This document shows positions 51,446 through 60,995 of a DNA stretch of 64,000 bases, in pieces (the first letter of the stretch is position 1; every line of letters begins with the position of its first letter). Source of the DNA: Oscillospiraceae bacterium (GTDB taxonomy: Bacteria; Bacillota; Clostridia; Oscillospirales; Oscillospiraceae); contig JAETOQ010000004.1 of NCBI GenBank assembly GCA_021771635.1, positions 48,068-112,067 of the forward strand. Direction: 5' to 3'. Under the pieces are notes generated by a model. It did no database searches. It was not told the origin of the DNA and worked only from the letters and a program-made list of their open reading frames with translations. The translations under genes and the position numbers were made by a program.

Positions 51446-53446
51446 TCAGATGCCCAGCTCCGTCCAAAGGGTGTTGTACAGCATACGTGTCTCCGGGGGC
51501 AGGACCAGATAGGACTCACAGCGGTCCAGGATCTCCTGGGGAGCGGCCATGATCTCATAGATGGCGGGGTCCAGTTCTTCCTCGTACAACTCCTCGTAAT
51601 AGGCGGGATACTGCTCCAGAGCCTCTTCGTTGGGAGAGGCGTACCAGATATAGTCCATGTTGGCCAGGTTGGCGTCTGTGGAGGCGATGAAGTTGATCCA
51701 CGCCTCGGCCTCCTCCTTGTGGGGGGCGTCCTTCAGCACGCACATGGCGTCCATGAACCAGTTGCTGCCCTCATCGGGGATGACAAAGGCCAGGTCCTCG
51801 TTGTTCTCCAGCATGGTCAGGTAATCTCCGGCGTAGTAGGCGCCGATGGCGGCGTTTCCGCCCTCCATCTTCTGATAGATCTCATCCATGACGAAGGATT
51901 GGTAGACGCCGTTTTTCTTGGCATCCGCCAGCAGCTGGAAGGCCTCCCGCAGCTCGCCCTCGTCGGTGGTGTTCAGGGAGTAGCCCAGATACAGCAAGGC
52001 GGTGGCCATGGCATCCCGGGAGTTGCGGAACATCAGGACGTTTCCGGCGTACTTGGTGTCGAACATGGCGCCCCAGCTGGTGATGGGCTCGTCCACCATG
52101 GCGGTGTTGTAGATGATGCCCACGGTGCCCCAGGCATAGGGGACGGTGTACTTGTTCTCCGGATCATAGGGAAGGTTTTTGAAGCGCTGGTCGATCAGGT
52201 CAAAGTTGGGGATATTGCCGTAGTCCAGCTCCGCCAGCATGTCCTCCTCGATCAGCTGGGAGATCATGTAGTCGGAGGGGACGATGACGTCATAATCGCC
52301 GGCGCCGCTTTTCAGCAGGGAGTAGAGGGCTTCGTTGCTCTCCGCGGTCTGGTAGTTGACGATGATGCCGGTCTCCTCTTCAAACTGGGTGATCAGCTCC
52401 TCATCGATATATTCGCCCCAGCTGCATACGTTGACCACCGACTGGGCATTGGTGGCGCTGGTCAGCACCGTCACGCTGATCACGAAAGCGGCGGCCAGGG
52501 CCGCAGCCGTGCCCCGGCGCAGCCACTGTCCCTTTGGCGTGGAGAGTGTCCGGGATACCCGCTGGGCAAGGGGGCCGCGGCGGCGGACGGCCGCCTGTCC
52601 GCCCCTGCGTTCCAGCCGTGCCTCCCGGATATTGACGATGACAAGAAGCAGCAGAACGGTCACGAACAGCAGGGTGGAGATGGCGTTGATCTCCGGCGTG
52701 ACACGCTTTTTGGTCATGCCGTAGATGGTCATGGCCAGGGTGGAGGAGGACGAACCCGCGGTGAAGTAGCTGATGATGAAGTCATCCACACTCATGGTGA
52801 AGGCCGTCAGGGCGCCGGAGACGATGCCGGGCTTGATCTCCGGCAGGATGACCTTCCAGAACGCCTGCATCCAGGTGCAGCCCAGGTCCATGGCCGCGTC
52901 CACCAGATTCTTGTCCATCTGCCGCAGCTTGGGGGAGACGGAGAGAATGACATAGGGGATGTTGAAGGTCACGTGGGCGATCAGCAGGGTGCCGAAGCCC
53001 AGCGTCAGGCGGGTGGGCAGCTCAATGACATGCTGCACGCCGTTGAACCAGACCGCGAAGTCCGACCAGAGGGTGAAGAAGGCCACGAAGAACAGGCACA
53101 TGGCCACGCCGGTGACGATGTCCGCGTTCATCATGGGGATGTTGTTGACAGTGGTCAGCGCGGCGCGCTTGCGGCGGCGCAGGCTGTAAAAGCCGATGGC
53201 CGCGAAGGTGCCGGCGGCGGTGGCGATGGCGGTCGCCAGCAGGGAGACCAGCAGCGTGGTGTACACGCTCTGCATGATGAGCCGGTCCCGGAACAGCTTT
53301 TGATACCAATCCAGGGAGAAGCCGGCCCAGACGGTGTTGCTGTTGCCCTTGTTGAAGGAAAAGACGATCAGCAGAAGAATGGGGGCATACAGGAACAAGA
53401 ACACCAGAGCCGTAAAGATCCGGTTGAAAGCGGAATTCTTTTTCAC
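51446..53446 (-). CDS. potCD: Fused polyamine permease and binding protein
   Basis: One 666-residue chain joins PotC and PotD. Residues 1 to about 270 are a PotC-type permease with six helices and the EAA loop DAAMDLGCTWMQAFWKVILPEIKPG (the site that contacts PotA). After a basic linker, a helix (GTAAALAAAFVISVTVLTSA, about 315-335) leads outside to a PotD-type binding protein beginning VNVCSWGEYIDEELITQFEEETG. The fusion would tether the binding protein to the transporter. The start is a GTG overlapping the potB stop by four bases. Confidence 0.92.
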   Translation of the reverse strand: MKKNSAFNRIFTALVFLFLYAPILLLIVFSFNKGNSNTVWAGFSLDWYQKLFRDRLIMQSVYTTLLVSLLATAIATAAGTFAAIGFYSLRRRKRAALTTVNNIPMMNADIVTGVAMCLFFVAFFTLWSDFAVWFNGVQHVIELPTRLTLGFGTLLIAHVTFNIPYVILSVSPKLRQMDKNLVDAAMDLGCTWMQAFWKVILPEIKPGIVSGALTAFTMSVDDFIISYFTAGSSSSTLAMTIYGMTKKRVTPEINAISTLLFVTVLLLLVIVNIREARLERRGGQAAVRRRGPLAQRVSRTLSTPKGQWLRRGTAAALAAAFVISVTVLTSATNAQSVVNVCSWGEYIDEELITQFEEETGIIVNYQTAESNEALYSLLKSGAGDYDVIVPSDYMISQLIEEDMLAELDYGNIPNFDLIDQRFKNLPYDPENKYTVPYAWGTVGIIYNTAMVDEPITSWGAMFDTKYAGNVLMFRNSRDAMATALLYLGYSLNTTDEGELREAFQLLADAKKNGVYQSFVMDEIYQKMEGGNAAIGAYYAGDYLTMLENNEDLAFVIPDEGSNWFMDAMCVLKDAPHKEEAEAWINFIASTDANLANMDYIWYASPNEEALEQYPAYYEELYEEELDPAIYEIMAAPQEILDRCESYLVLPPETRMLYNTLWTELGI

Positions 53447-54297
53447 AGCATCACCGCCTGTTCCTCGCCCTCACCGAAGCGGTTCATGACCACCATGCAC
53501 ACCACGACGATGACCATCATCACCAGGGAGATGGCCGCGCCAAGCTGGGGGTTGTAGGCGCCGCCAAGGAACTGCTGCTCGATGAGGTCGCCCAGCAGAA
53601 GGTCGGTGCCGCCGCCCAGCATCTTGCTGATGGCGAAGGTGGAGACGGAGGGGACAAATACCATGGTAATGCCGGAGAGGATGCCCGGGAAGGACAGGGG
53701 CAGGATCACCCGGCGGAACACGTTGAAGGAGTTGGCGCCCAGGTCCCGGGCCGCCTCAATGAGAGAGTGGTCCAGCTTAATGATGACGGAGTAAATGGGC
53801 AGGATCATGAAGGGCAGGTAGTTATACACCATGCCCAGCACCACGGCGCCCTGGGTGTTCAGCATGTGGAAAAATTCAATGTCCGTGCCGAAGACCTGAT
53901 TGTACAGGGCGATGAGCCCGATCCGCTGGAACAGGCGGTTCAAAAGCCCGTTGTTCTCCAGAATGGACATCCAGGAATAGGTCCGCAGCAGGAAGTTGAT
54001 CCACATGGGCAGCATGATCAGCACCATGGCCGCCCGCTGGAACCGGGGGCCCTCCTTGCTCATCATGTAGGACACGGGATAGCCGATGAGCAGGCAGACG
54101 GCGGTGGCGATGAGGGCCAGCTTGAAGGAGCGGCCGAACACCACCGCGTAAGTGCCCATGTTGGCGAAGTTGTCCAGGGTAAAGCCGCCCTCGGCGGCGG
54201 AGAAGGCATAGACCACCACCATGATGATGGGGGCCACCACAAACAGGGCCATCCAGACCACATAGGGGATGGCAAAGTGAGAGAGCTTATTCCTCAT
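53443..54297 (-). CDS. potB: Polyamine ABC transporter permease PotB
   Basis: The 284-residue permease has six membrane helices and the EAA loop [25 protein letters not shown]. The frame is open further upstream, but the ATG at 54297, with GAGGAGGAGAGC before it, overlaps the potA stop by 11 bases. It pairs with the PotC half of the fused protein. Confidence 0.92.
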   Translation of the reverse strand: MRNKLSHFAIPYVVWMALFVVAPIIMVVVYAFSAAEGGFTLDNFANMGTYAVVFGRSFKLALIATAVCLLIGYPVSYMMSKEGPRFQRAAMVLIMLPMWINFLLRTYSWMSILENNGLLNRLFQRIGLIALYNQVFGTDIEFFHMLNTQGAVVLGMVYNYLPFMILPIYSVIIKLDHSLIEAARDLGANSFNVFRRVILPLSFPGILSGITMVFVPSVSTFAISKMLGGGTDLLLGDLIEQQFLGGAYNPQLGAAISLVMMVIVVVCMVVMNRFGEGEEQAVML

Positions 54298-55471
54298 CCT
54301 CGCTCTCCTCCTCATCCAGCGCGAGGCTGGCGTCGTCCAGTTCGTCATATTCCTCGGAGAAGGAGGAATAGTCGCCGAACATACCGGAGTAGGAACTCTT
54401 CTTCATCACGTGGATGCCGTCGGGGTCGATCTTGATGCCGATGCGGGCGCCGACGGGGGAGTGGTCCGTGGTCTGGATCAGCCACTTGAAGCCGCGGAAG
54501 TCCACGATGATGTCGTACTGCATGCCCTTGAAAGTCACGTTGGTGACGGTGCCCACCAGCTGGCCCTGCTCTACGGGGACGATGTCGATGTCCTCGGGCC
54601 GGATGACCACGTCCACCGGCTCATTCTCGCCAAAGCCGCCGTCCAGGCAGGGGAATTCCCGGCCGTACATTTTCACGCATTTGTCCCGGACCATGATGCC
54701 GTCAATGATGTTGGATTCGCCGATGAAATCCGCCACGAAGGCGTTTTTCGGCTCGTTGTAGATGTCCTCGGGGGTGCCGATCTGCTGGATGGAGCCCTTG
54801 TCCATGACCACGATGGTATCGGACATGGTGAGGGCTTCCTCCTGATCGTGGGTGACATATATAAACGTAATGCCCACCTGCTGCTGGATGCGCTTCAGCT
54901 CGATCTGCATGTCCTTGCGGAGCTTCAGGTCCAGCGCGCCCAGAGGCTCGTCCAGCAGCAGCACCTTGGGCCGGTTCACCAGCGCCCGGGCAATGGCCAC
55001 CCGCTGCTGCTGACCGCCGGAAAGGGAGTCAGGCTTGCGGTTTTCAAAGCCCTTCAGGTTGATGACCTCCAGCATCTCCATGACACGCTCCCGGATCTCC
55101 TCTTCAGGGATCCTCACCAGCTTCTTCCCGGCGGGGCCGCTGGGATCAGGGCGTTTCTGCATCCGCAGTCCGAAGGCGATGTTCTCGAACACGTTCAGGT
55201 GCGGGAACAGCGCATATTTCTGGAACACGGTGTTGATCTGCCGCTTGTAGGGCGGAACGTCATTAATCCTCACACCGTCGAACAGGACGTCTCCGGACGT
55301 GGGAGTCACGAAGCCGCCAATGATCCGCAGCGTGGTGGTCTTACCGCACCCGCTGGGTCCGAGCAATGTGAGGAATTCTTTGTCATTGATGTACAGATTG
55401 ATGTTGTTCAATACAGGTTCGTTGTCGTACGCCATGCACAGGTCCCGCAGGCGAATCAACTCTTTGGACAT
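54287..55471 (-). CDS. potA: Polyamine ABC transporter ATPase PotA
   Basis: The 394-residue ATPase powers spermidine/putrescine uptake. It has Walker [10 protein letters not shown] (38-46), the Q-loop [10 protein letters not shown], signature LSGGQQQR, Walker B VLLLDEPL and the H-loop THDQEEA, then a C-terminal TOBE domain (about 290-360). The tail ([23 protein letters not shown]) is unusually acidic for PotA. GGGGGAGG precedes the ATG. First gene of potA-potB-potCD. Confidence 0.95.
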   Translation of the reverse strand: MSKELIRLRDLCMAYDNEPVLNNINLYINDKEFLTLLGPSGCGKTTTLRIIGGFVTPTSGDVLFDGVRINDVPPYKRQINTVFQKYALFPHLNVFENIAFGLRMQKRPDPSGPAGKKLVRIPEEEIRERVMEMLEVINLKGFENRKPDSLSGGQQQRVAIARALVNRPKVLLLDEPLGALDLKLRKDMQIELKRIQQQVGITFIYVTHDQEEALTMSDTIVVMDKGSIQQIGTPEDIYNEPKNAFVADFIGESNIIDGIMVRDKCVKMYGREFPCLDGGFGENEPVDVVIRPEDIDIVPVEQGQLVGTVTNVTFKGMQYDIIVDFRGFKWLIQTTDHSPVGARIGIKIDPDGIHVMKKSSYSGMFGDYSSFSEEYDELDDASLALDEEESEDEE

Positions 55472-55567
55472 GTATCCTCCCCCATTTCAATAGTAATTTT
55501 TTCTGTGCTTTATGCGCCTCTTCTCTCTGTTGAGGGGGAACCTTTCTCGTCGAAATTCAGCAATTTG

Positions 55568-55596
55568 ACTATATCGAAAGTATCTCCAAAAGTCAA
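55568..55596 (-). promoter_or_regulatory. Promoter of the pot operon
   Basis: Minus strand TTGACT (55591-55596) and TATAGT (55568-55573), 17 bases apart, about 100 bases before potA. It starts just past the end of the rluA-type gene. Confidence 0.75.
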
Positions 55597-55611
55597 GGGA
55601 ATTACCTATTT

Positions 55612-56586
55612 TTATCGGGTATTTTTTGCGGAGGGAAAATATTTGCCCCGAAACGGCACGTCCGACACCGTGAAGGCCTTGCCCCGCAGGTAATTCAGCA
55701 TCCCCGCGTCGGTGGGGAGATCGAAGTGCAGCTTGTAGGAATACAGGGCTTGGCGGGTCTCGTGATACCGCTTGTTGACCGCGCCGTTTCCGTACTTGCC
55801 GTCTCCCAGCAAAGGACAGCCGATCTCCGCCATGGAGACGCGGATTTGGTGTGTCCGGCCGGTGAGGAGGCGGCACTCCACCAGGGACAATTCTCCCCGG
55901 TTTTCCAGAGTTTTATAAAGGGTGACAGCGGTTTTTCCGCCGGGGACAGGGCGGCGGTAAAAGGACACCAGCTTTTTGGCCTCATCCTTCACCAGAAAGC
56001 CCTCGATCCGGCCCTCCGCGGGCCGGGGATGCCCTACGGTGACGCAGAGGTAGGATTTCTCCAGCTCGTGGTTTTTGATCTTCTCGTTGATGATGCGCAG
56101 CGTTTCCGCGTTCTTGGCGGCGATGACGATGCCGCCGGTGTTCCGGTCGATGCGGTTGCACAATGCCGGGGCGAAGGCGTTCTCCCACTTGGGGTTCCAC
56201 TCTTTTTTCTGGTACAGGTACGCCTGGATGTGGTTGATGAGGGTGTTGACCTTCTCCGTCTCGTCGGCGTGGACCACCAGGCCGGGGCGCTTGTCCACCA
56301 GCAGAAGATTTTCGTCCTCGTAGACGATGTTCAGCTGGGGCTTGAATACGGTCAGGAAGAGATTTTCCTCATTGGGCTTGTCAAAGAACTCATCGTTGAT
56401 ATATAATTGTATCATATCCCCGGCGCAGAGGCGGGCGTCCCGTTTGGAGCCTTTGCCGTTGACTTTGACGCGCTTGAGGCGGATGTATTTTTGCAGCAGG
56501 GCAGGGGGCAGCAGGGGCAGGTTCTTGGACACGAAGCGGTCCAGACGCTGCCCGGCGTCGTTTTTTCCAATGGTGAATTCCCGCAT
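55612..56586 (-). CDS. RluA-family pseudouridine synthase
   Basis: The 324-residue enzyme converts uridines in rRNA or tRNA to pseudouridine. It has an N-terminal S4 domain (IGKNDAGQRLDRFVSKNLP...LKRVKVNGKGSKRDARLCAGD), the catalytic motif NRIDRNTGGIVIAAK with its Asp (usual form HRLDRxTSG), and the C-terminal LTGRTHQIRVSMAEIGCPLLGDGKYG. The target position cannot be assigned among RluA/RluC/RluD. It is transcribed toward the pot operon but has separate signals. Confidence 0.93.
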   Translation of the reverse strand: MREFTIGKNDAGQRLDRFVSKNLPLLPPALLQKYIRLKRVKVNGKGSKRDARLCAGDMIQLYINDEFFDKPNEENLFLTVFKPQLNIVYEDENLLLVDKRPGLVVHADETEKVNTLINHIQAYLYQKKEWNPKWENAFAPALCNRIDRNTGGIVIAAKNAETLRIINEKIKNHELEKSYLCVTVGHPRPAEGRIEGFLVKDEAKKLVSFYRRPVPGGKTAVTLYKTLENRGELSLVECRLLTGRTHQIRVSMAEIGCPLLGDGKYGNGAVNKRYHETRQALYSYKLHFDLPTDAGMLNYLRGKAFTVSDVPFRGKYFPSAKNTR

Positions 56587-56692
56587 GATGGGCCTCCTGT
56601 GGCATAGATCATATGATACTTATCATATCCGTTTGCCGGGAGATTGTAAAGTCCGGCCGGAATTTTTTTGATTTGATGAGGAGACACTGCAC

Positions 56693-56992
56693 ATGAAAGA
56701 TCGTCCGAAGAAAAAACAGACCGGGAAAGTGAACTACGTCTGGGTGCTGGCGGGAGGATATCTGCTCTACCTGGCGGTCCAGCTGTTCATCGGTGTGTTT
56801 GCCGGCAGATCCGACACGCCCGCCATCGGCATTGGCGGCGGCGTGGTGTTCACAGCCGTCGGCGGCGCGCTGATCTTCCGGGAGTGGAAGGCGTACAAAT
56901 TCGGCAGGGAGCATATCGACGATCCCGCCACCTGGAGCGACGAGCCGGAGGAGCTGCCGGAGGGATCGGAGGAAGGCGGGGAGGACACATGA
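56693..56992 (+). CDS. Small two-helix membrane protein
   Basis: The 99-residue protein has a basic start (MKDRPKKKQTGK), two membrane helices (about 15-37 and 44-63) and a long acidic tail ending EELPEGSEEGGEDT. No family is recognised. GATGAGGAG precedes the ATG. The stop overlaps the start of the next gene, so the two are co-translated. Confidence 0.7.
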   Translation: MKDRPKKKQTGKVNYVWVLAGGYLLYLAVQLFIGVFAGRSDTPAIGIGGGVVFTAVGGALIFREWKAYKFGREHIDDPATWSDEPEELPEGSEEGGEDT

Positions 56993-57456
56993 GCGCGGAG
57001 CTGCTGGCGGCCATCCAGACCGGCCGGACGTGGCTGGACCGCTTTACCCGGCGGGAATATCCCAAGGCTTTCCGGGAATACACGGAGCGCTTTGCCCCCG
57101 TCTATGGGGAGGCGGTCCAAAAGACAGGCGGGGACGAGGCGGCCCTTCAGGCGTTGGCGGAGGAGATCCTGGACGGACTGGCGGACGGCTGGAAGCGCCA
57201 GCGCGTCTGGAACCGGGCTGCTGTGAAGGTCAACGAAAAACAGATGATGGTGGACTATCTCTCGCCCATGCTCCTGGGAATGGAGGACACGGACTGCCCC
57301 CGGTTCGCGGAGCTTCTGCGGGACCGCTGGGCTGCCCGGTGGCCCAAGGACGCCTATTCCATTGTGCCCTATGCCAGGATCGCGGGGGGATTCCGGAATT
57401 CCATCCTGGGCATCGACTTTGCCAACAAGCACCTGGACACGGAGAACGACCGCTGA
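56989..57456 (+). CDS. Conserved-looking hypothetical protein
   Basis: The 155-residue, mainly helical, soluble protein reads TWLDRFTRREYPKAFREYTERFAPVYGEAV and ends NSILGIDFANKHLDTENDR. AAGGCGGGGAGGA precedes the ATG at 56989, which overlaps the previous stop. The frame is open upstream but only as a shadow of the preceding gene. I do not recognise it. It sits just before the yceD-rpmF promoter and is not part of that operon. Confidence 0.7.
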   Translation: MSAELLAAIQTGRTWLDRFTRREYPKAFREYTERFAPVYGEAVQKTGGDEAALQALAEEILDGLADGWKRQRVWNRAAVKVNEKQMMVDYLSPMLLGMEDTDCPRFAELLRDRWAARWPKDAYSIVPYARIAGGFRNSILGIDFANKHLDTENDR

Positions 57457-57486
57457 AAAAAACTGGCGGAAAATTGAAAAAATTGT

Positions 57487-57515
57487 TTGACAACGAGGGA
57501 GCCATCCCTTATAAT
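57487..57515 (+). promoter_or_regulatory. Consensus promoter of yceD-rpmF
   Basis: TTGACA (57487-57492) and TATAAT (57510-57515) with 17-base spacing: an exact sigma-A consensus. Confidence 0.92.
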
Positions 57516-57542
57516 ACTAATCGTGTCATTGCGAGGTAGCTT

Positions 57543-58040
57543 ATGCTTTTTGACGTAAAATCCATTCTGCATGCCCCCGGCAAACGGCTGGGATTCCAGT
57601 TTGAGCTGGATCTTTCCGACGTGGAGTTTTCCGGCAGGTATCCGGTCAGCCGGCCTGTGGAGGTCCGGGGCGAGGTACGCAACACAGCGGACCTGCTGGA
57701 CCTGACTCTGACGGCCCGGGCCACGCTGGACGCGGTCTGTGACCGCTGCGGCAAGGCCTTTTCCCAGGAAAAGGAGATCGTTTACAGCTGCATGCTGGCG
57801 GAGGAGCTCCAGAACGAGGACAACGATGAGATCGTTCTTCTGGAGGACGGCAAGGTGGATGTGGGCGATTTGGCTCGCACGGCGTTCATCCTCGGAATGG
57901 ACACCAAAACACTGTGTTCTGAAGATTGCAAGGGACTGTGTTCCCGCTGCGGCGCCGACCTGAACCTCGGCCCCTGCTCCTGCAAAAAGGAGACGGATCC
58001 GCGGCTGGCCGTCCTGGCCAAACTTTTGGAGAACAAATAA
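57543..58040 (+). CDS. yceD: YceD (DUF177) protein, 23S rRNA/L32-linked
   Basis: YceD-family proteins are encoded next to rpmF and are tied to 23S rRNA synthesis. The 165-residue protein has VCDRCGKAF (about 65-73) and, near the end, LCSEDCKGLCSRCGADLN, two cysteine pairs that probably bind zinc, as in Firmicutes versions. The exact-consensus promoter 28 bases upstream fits high expression. Confidence 0.93.
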   Translation: MLFDVKSILHAPGKRLGFQFELDLSDVEFSGRYPVSRPVEVRGEVRNTADLLDLTLTARATLDAVCDRCGKAFSQEKEIVYSCMLAEELQNEDNDEIVLLEDGKVDVGDLARTAFILGMDTKTLCSEDCKGLCSRCGADLNLGPCSCKKETDPRLAVLAKLLENK

Positions 58041-58098
58041 AGTATGAATAAGGACGGGCCACACTCCCGGGCCTTTGAATGATCAAGGAGGTGTCACA

Positions 58099-58293
58099 AT
58101 GGCAGTACCTAAGGGAAAAGTATCCAAAGCAAGACGCGATAAGCGGCGCAGCTCCACATGGAAGCTGGCGGCTCCCGGTCTCGTCGCATGCCCGAAATGC
58201 GGTGCGCTGCACCTGCCTCACAGAATGTGCCAGGAGTGCGGTACTTACAACGGCCGCGAGGTCAAGGTTGTCAAGTCCGTCGTCGCGAAATAA
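58099..58293 (+). CDS. rpmF: Ribosomal protein L32
   Basis: The 64-residue L32 starts AVPKGKVSKARRDKRRS and holds the zinc site CPKC ... CQEC. It is the zinc-binding version, as is L31 in this window. AAGGAGGTG precedes the ATG at 58099, 58 bases after yceD in the usual operon. Confidence 0.97.
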   Translation: MAVPKGKVSKARRDKRRSSTWKLAAPGLVACPKCGALHLPHRMCQECGTYNGREVKVVKSVVAK

Positions 58294-58311
58294 GGATTGC
58301 ATGCTTGCTTC

Positions 58312-58347
58312 AGGAGGGAAGGAGAGATCTTTCCCTCCTTACTTTTT
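58312..58347 (+). terminator. Terminator of yceD-rpmF
   Basis: An AGGAGGGAA/TTCCCTCCT stem followed by TACTTTTTG. Confidence 0.8.
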
Positions 58348-58369
58348 GCCCGCCGCATGAAAGGAGCGC

Positions 58370-58900
58370 ATGATGAGAAGTGTGACACTGTTTATCGCCG
58401 CGAGTCTGGACGGCTATATTGCCCGCAGAGACGGCGGCATCGACTGGCTGCATGGGCAGGACGATTCCGGAGACGATATGGCTGGCTTCGATGACTTTAT
58501 TCAGGATATCGACACGGTGATCATGGGCTGGAATACCTATCATCAGATCAGCACCGAGCTTTCTCGGGAAAAATGGCCCTACCGGGGGCTGACCGCCTAT
58601 GTGATGACGCACAGGACGCCGCCCCAAACAAAAGAGGACATCCATTTTGTGGATCAGGATGTCTGTGAACTGACCGCCGATCTGAAGCGCCGGCCAGGGA
58701 AGGGCATCTGGATCTGCGGCGGCGCGGGCGTTATCCGCCCCCTGCTTCAGGGACGGATGATCGACCGTCTGCACATTTCTGTCATTCCCGTCCTTCTGGG
58801 AGAGGGAATCTCCCTGTTCGGCGGTGTGGAGCAAAAGCTGCGCCTTCTCCGCTCCCAAAGCTGCAACGGCATCACGGACCTGGTCTATGAGGTGGAATAG
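58370..58900 (+). CDS. Dihydrofolate reductase-like (RibD C-terminal) protein
   Basis: The 176-residue protein belongs to the RibD_C/DHFR-like family: TLFIAASLDGYIARRDGGIDWL at the start, DTVIMGWNTYHQI, and GIWICGGAGVIRPLLQGRMIDRLHISVIPVLLGEGISLF. Members are NADPH-dependent reductases of varied or unknown substrate; it is not classical FolA. Two ATGs in a row follow AAAGGAG. It lies after the rpmF terminator with little room for a promoter. Confidence 0.88.
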   Translation: MMRSVTLFIAASLDGYIARRDGGIDWLHGQDDSGDDMAGFDDFIQDIDTVIMGWNTYHQISTELSREKWPYRGLTAYVMTHRTPPQTKEDIHFVDQDVCELTADLKRRPGKGIWICGGAGVIRPLLQGRMIDRLHISVIPVLLGEGISLFGGVEQKLRLLRSQSCNGITDLVYEVE

Positions 58901-58912
58901 GGATTTTTTAAC

Positions 58913-58941
58913 TTGCTATCCGGCTATCCGGCGGATATAAT
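58913..58941 (+). promoter_or_regulatory. Promoter of der-plsY-gpsA
   Basis: TTGCTA (58913-58918) and TATAAT (58936-58941) with 17-base spacing. Confidence 0.85.
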
Positions 58942-58981
58942 ATACTTGTGATTTTATGAGAAGGAAAGGATGTGAGAGCCG

Positions 58982-60307
58982 ATGAAACCCATCGTTGCCA
59001 TCGTGGGACGGCCCAATGTGGGCAAGTCCATGCTGTTCAACAAGCTGATCGGCAGACGGCTTTCTATCGTGGAGGATACCCCGGGCGTCACCCGGGACCG
59101 CATTTATGGGGAGACGGACTGGAACGGCCGGAAGTTTACCCTCATCGACACCGGCGGCATCGAGCCCCGGACGGACAACCAGATCCTGGAGTTTATGCGG
59201 GACCAGGCCCAGATCGCCATTGAAAACGCCAATGTCATCATTTTCTTGACGGATATCAAGACCGGCCTCACCGCCTCCGACCAGGAGGTGGCCAACATGC
59301 TGCTGCGCAGCGGTAAGCCCATTGTGCTGGCGGTGAACAAGATGGACTCCACCGGCGCTGTGAATCCGGATTTTTATGAGTTCTACAACCTGGGACTGGG
59401 AGATCCCATCGCCGTCTCCGCGGTCCACGGCCACGGCACCGGCGACCTGCTGGACGCCTGCGTGAAGTATTTCCCACCGGAGGATGAGGAGGACGAGGAG
59501 GATGACGCCATCAAGGTGGCCGTCATCGGCAAGCCCAACGCGGGCAAATCCTCCCTGGTGAACAAGATCCTGGGGGAGAACCGTGTGATCGTCTCCGACG
59601 TGGCGGGCACCACACGGGACGCCATCGACTCCCGCTTTGAAAACGAACAGGGCAGGTTTGTCTTTATCGATACCGCCGGCATCCGCAAGAAGTCCAAAGT
59701 AGAGGAGGATATCGAGCGGTACAGCGTCCTCCGGGCCACCATGGCCATCGAGCGCAGCGATGTGTGCCTCATCATGATCGACGCCACCGAGGGCGTCACG
59801 GAGCAGGACACCAAGGTGGCGGGGCTTGCCCACGAGGCGGGCAAGGCCAGCATCATCGTCATCAACAAGTGGGACCTGGTGGAGAAGGACGGCAAGACCA
59901 TGGACCACATGCGGGAGAAGGTCCGGCAGGACCTGGCCTTTATGACCTACGCTCCCATCCTGTTCATCTCCGCCAAGACCGGCCAGCGGGTGGAAAAGCT
60001 GTTTGAGATGATCGACTACGTCTCCAACCAGGCCAGCGTCCGCATCACCACGGGCATGCTGAACAGCATCCTGGAGGACGCCCAGACACGGGTACAGCCC
60101 CCCACGGACAAGGGCCGCCGGCTGAAGATCTACTATATGACACAGGTGGGCGTCAAGCCGCCGCATTTCGTGGCCTTCTGCAACGACGCCAAGCTCTTCC
60201 ACTTCTCCTACCGGCGGTATCTGGAAAACTGCATCCGCAGCACCTTTGGCCTGGAGGGCACCCCTGTGATCCTCTCCATCCGGCAGAAGGGTGACAAGGA
60301 GGAGTAA
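58982..60307 (+). CDS. der: Ribosome-assembly GTPase Der (EngA)
   Basis: Der carries two GTPase domains in one chain and is needed for 50S assembly. The 441-residue protein has GRPNVGKSM and GKPNAGKSS as G1 motifs, DTGG and DTAG as G3, NKMD and NKWD as G4, and a C-terminal KH-like domain. The order der-plsY-gpsA is common in Firmicutes. Confidence 0.97.
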   Translation: MKPIVAIVGRPNVGKSMLFNKLIGRRLSIVEDTPGVTRDRIYGETDWNGRKFTLIDTGGIEPRTDNQILEFMRDQAQIAIENANVIIFLTDIKTGLTASDQEVANMLLRSGKPIVLAVNKMDSTGAVNPDFYEFYNLGLGDPIAVSAVHGHGTGDLLDACVKYFPPEDEEDEEDDAIKVAVIGKPNAGKSSLVNKILGENRVIVSDVAGTTRDAIDSRFENEQGRFVFIDTAGIRKKSKVEEDIERYSVLRATMAIERSDVCLIMIDATEGVTEQDTKVAGLAHEAGKASIIVINKWDLVEKDGKTMDHMREKVRQDLAFMTYAPILFISAKTGQRVEKLFEMIDYVSNQASVRITTGMLNSILEDAQTRVQPPTDKGRRLKIYYMTQVGVKPPHFVAFCNDAKLFHFSYRRYLENCIRSTFGLEGTPVILSIRQKGDKEE

Positions 60308-60310
60308 GAG

Positions 60311-60985
60311 ATGCTTGACGCATTTGAGATGCCCATCTGGGCGATTTTTGGGATTTCCGCGGTGGCGGCCTATTTCCTGGGCTGCTTCAACGGGGCGGTC
60401 ATCGTCTCTAAGTATATCCTGCGGGACGATGTGCGCAGCCACGGCAGCGGCAATGCGGGACTGACCAACTTTTACCGGACCTTCGGCGGCCCTCTGACCG
60501 CCGTGGTCATCCTGACAGATGTGTTGAAAGCAGTGCTGGCGGTGCTGTTGAGCCGGTGGCTGATGTTCCACGGCTTTACGATTTTCCTCTCCGCCGCGTC
60601 AACGACGGCTCTCTACGATGCCATCGCAAAATATTGGGCGGGCCTGTTCTGCCTGCTGGGCCATATGTTCCCCTGTATGTTCCACTTCAAGGGCGGCAAG
60701 GGCATTCTCTCCGGCGGCACCATCGCCATCATGGTCGACTGGCGCATCGCCCTGGTGGTCTGGGGCGGATTCCTGCTTCTGACCATCCTGACCCGCTACG
60801 TATCCCTTGGCTCCCTGTGGGCCGGGGCCAGTTTCCCGTTCATCTCCTGGTACTGCTATCCCGATCCTATCATCGTGGCCCTGGCATTTGCCTGCGGCGC
60901 TCTGGTGGTGTGGCAGCACCGGGCCAATATCAAGCGGCTGATCCAGGGAAATGAGAATAAGTTCAGCCTGCACCGAAAATCATAG
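60311..60985 (+). CDS. plsY: Glycerol-3-phosphate acyltransferase PlsY
   Basis: PlsY transfers the acyl group from acyl-phosphate to glycerol-3-phosphate, the first step of membrane phospholipid synthesis. The 224-residue membrane protein has the conserved GSGNAGLTNFYRTFG (usual GSGNxGATN), LGHMFPCMFHFKGGKGI (usual GH-FP-F-GFKGGKG), and several helices. Three bases after der. Confidence 0.95.
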   Translation: MLDAFEMPIWAIFGISAVAAYFLGCFNGAVIVSKYILRDDVRSHGSGNAGLTNFYRTFGGPLTAVVILTDVLKAVLAVLLSRWLMFHGFTIFLSAASTTALYDAIAKYWAGLFCLLGHMFPCMFHFKGGKGILSGGTIAIMVDWRIALVVWGGFLLLTILTRYVSLGSLWAGASFPFISWYCYPDPIIVALAFACGALVVWQHRANIKRLIQGNENKFSLHRKS

Positions 60986-60995
60986 GAGGACAGAG

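Noticed and set aside
51428..53557. 709-codon open frame antisense to potCD
   Set aside because: Long only because the GC-rich coding strand lacks stops; potCD has clear domains and start signals.
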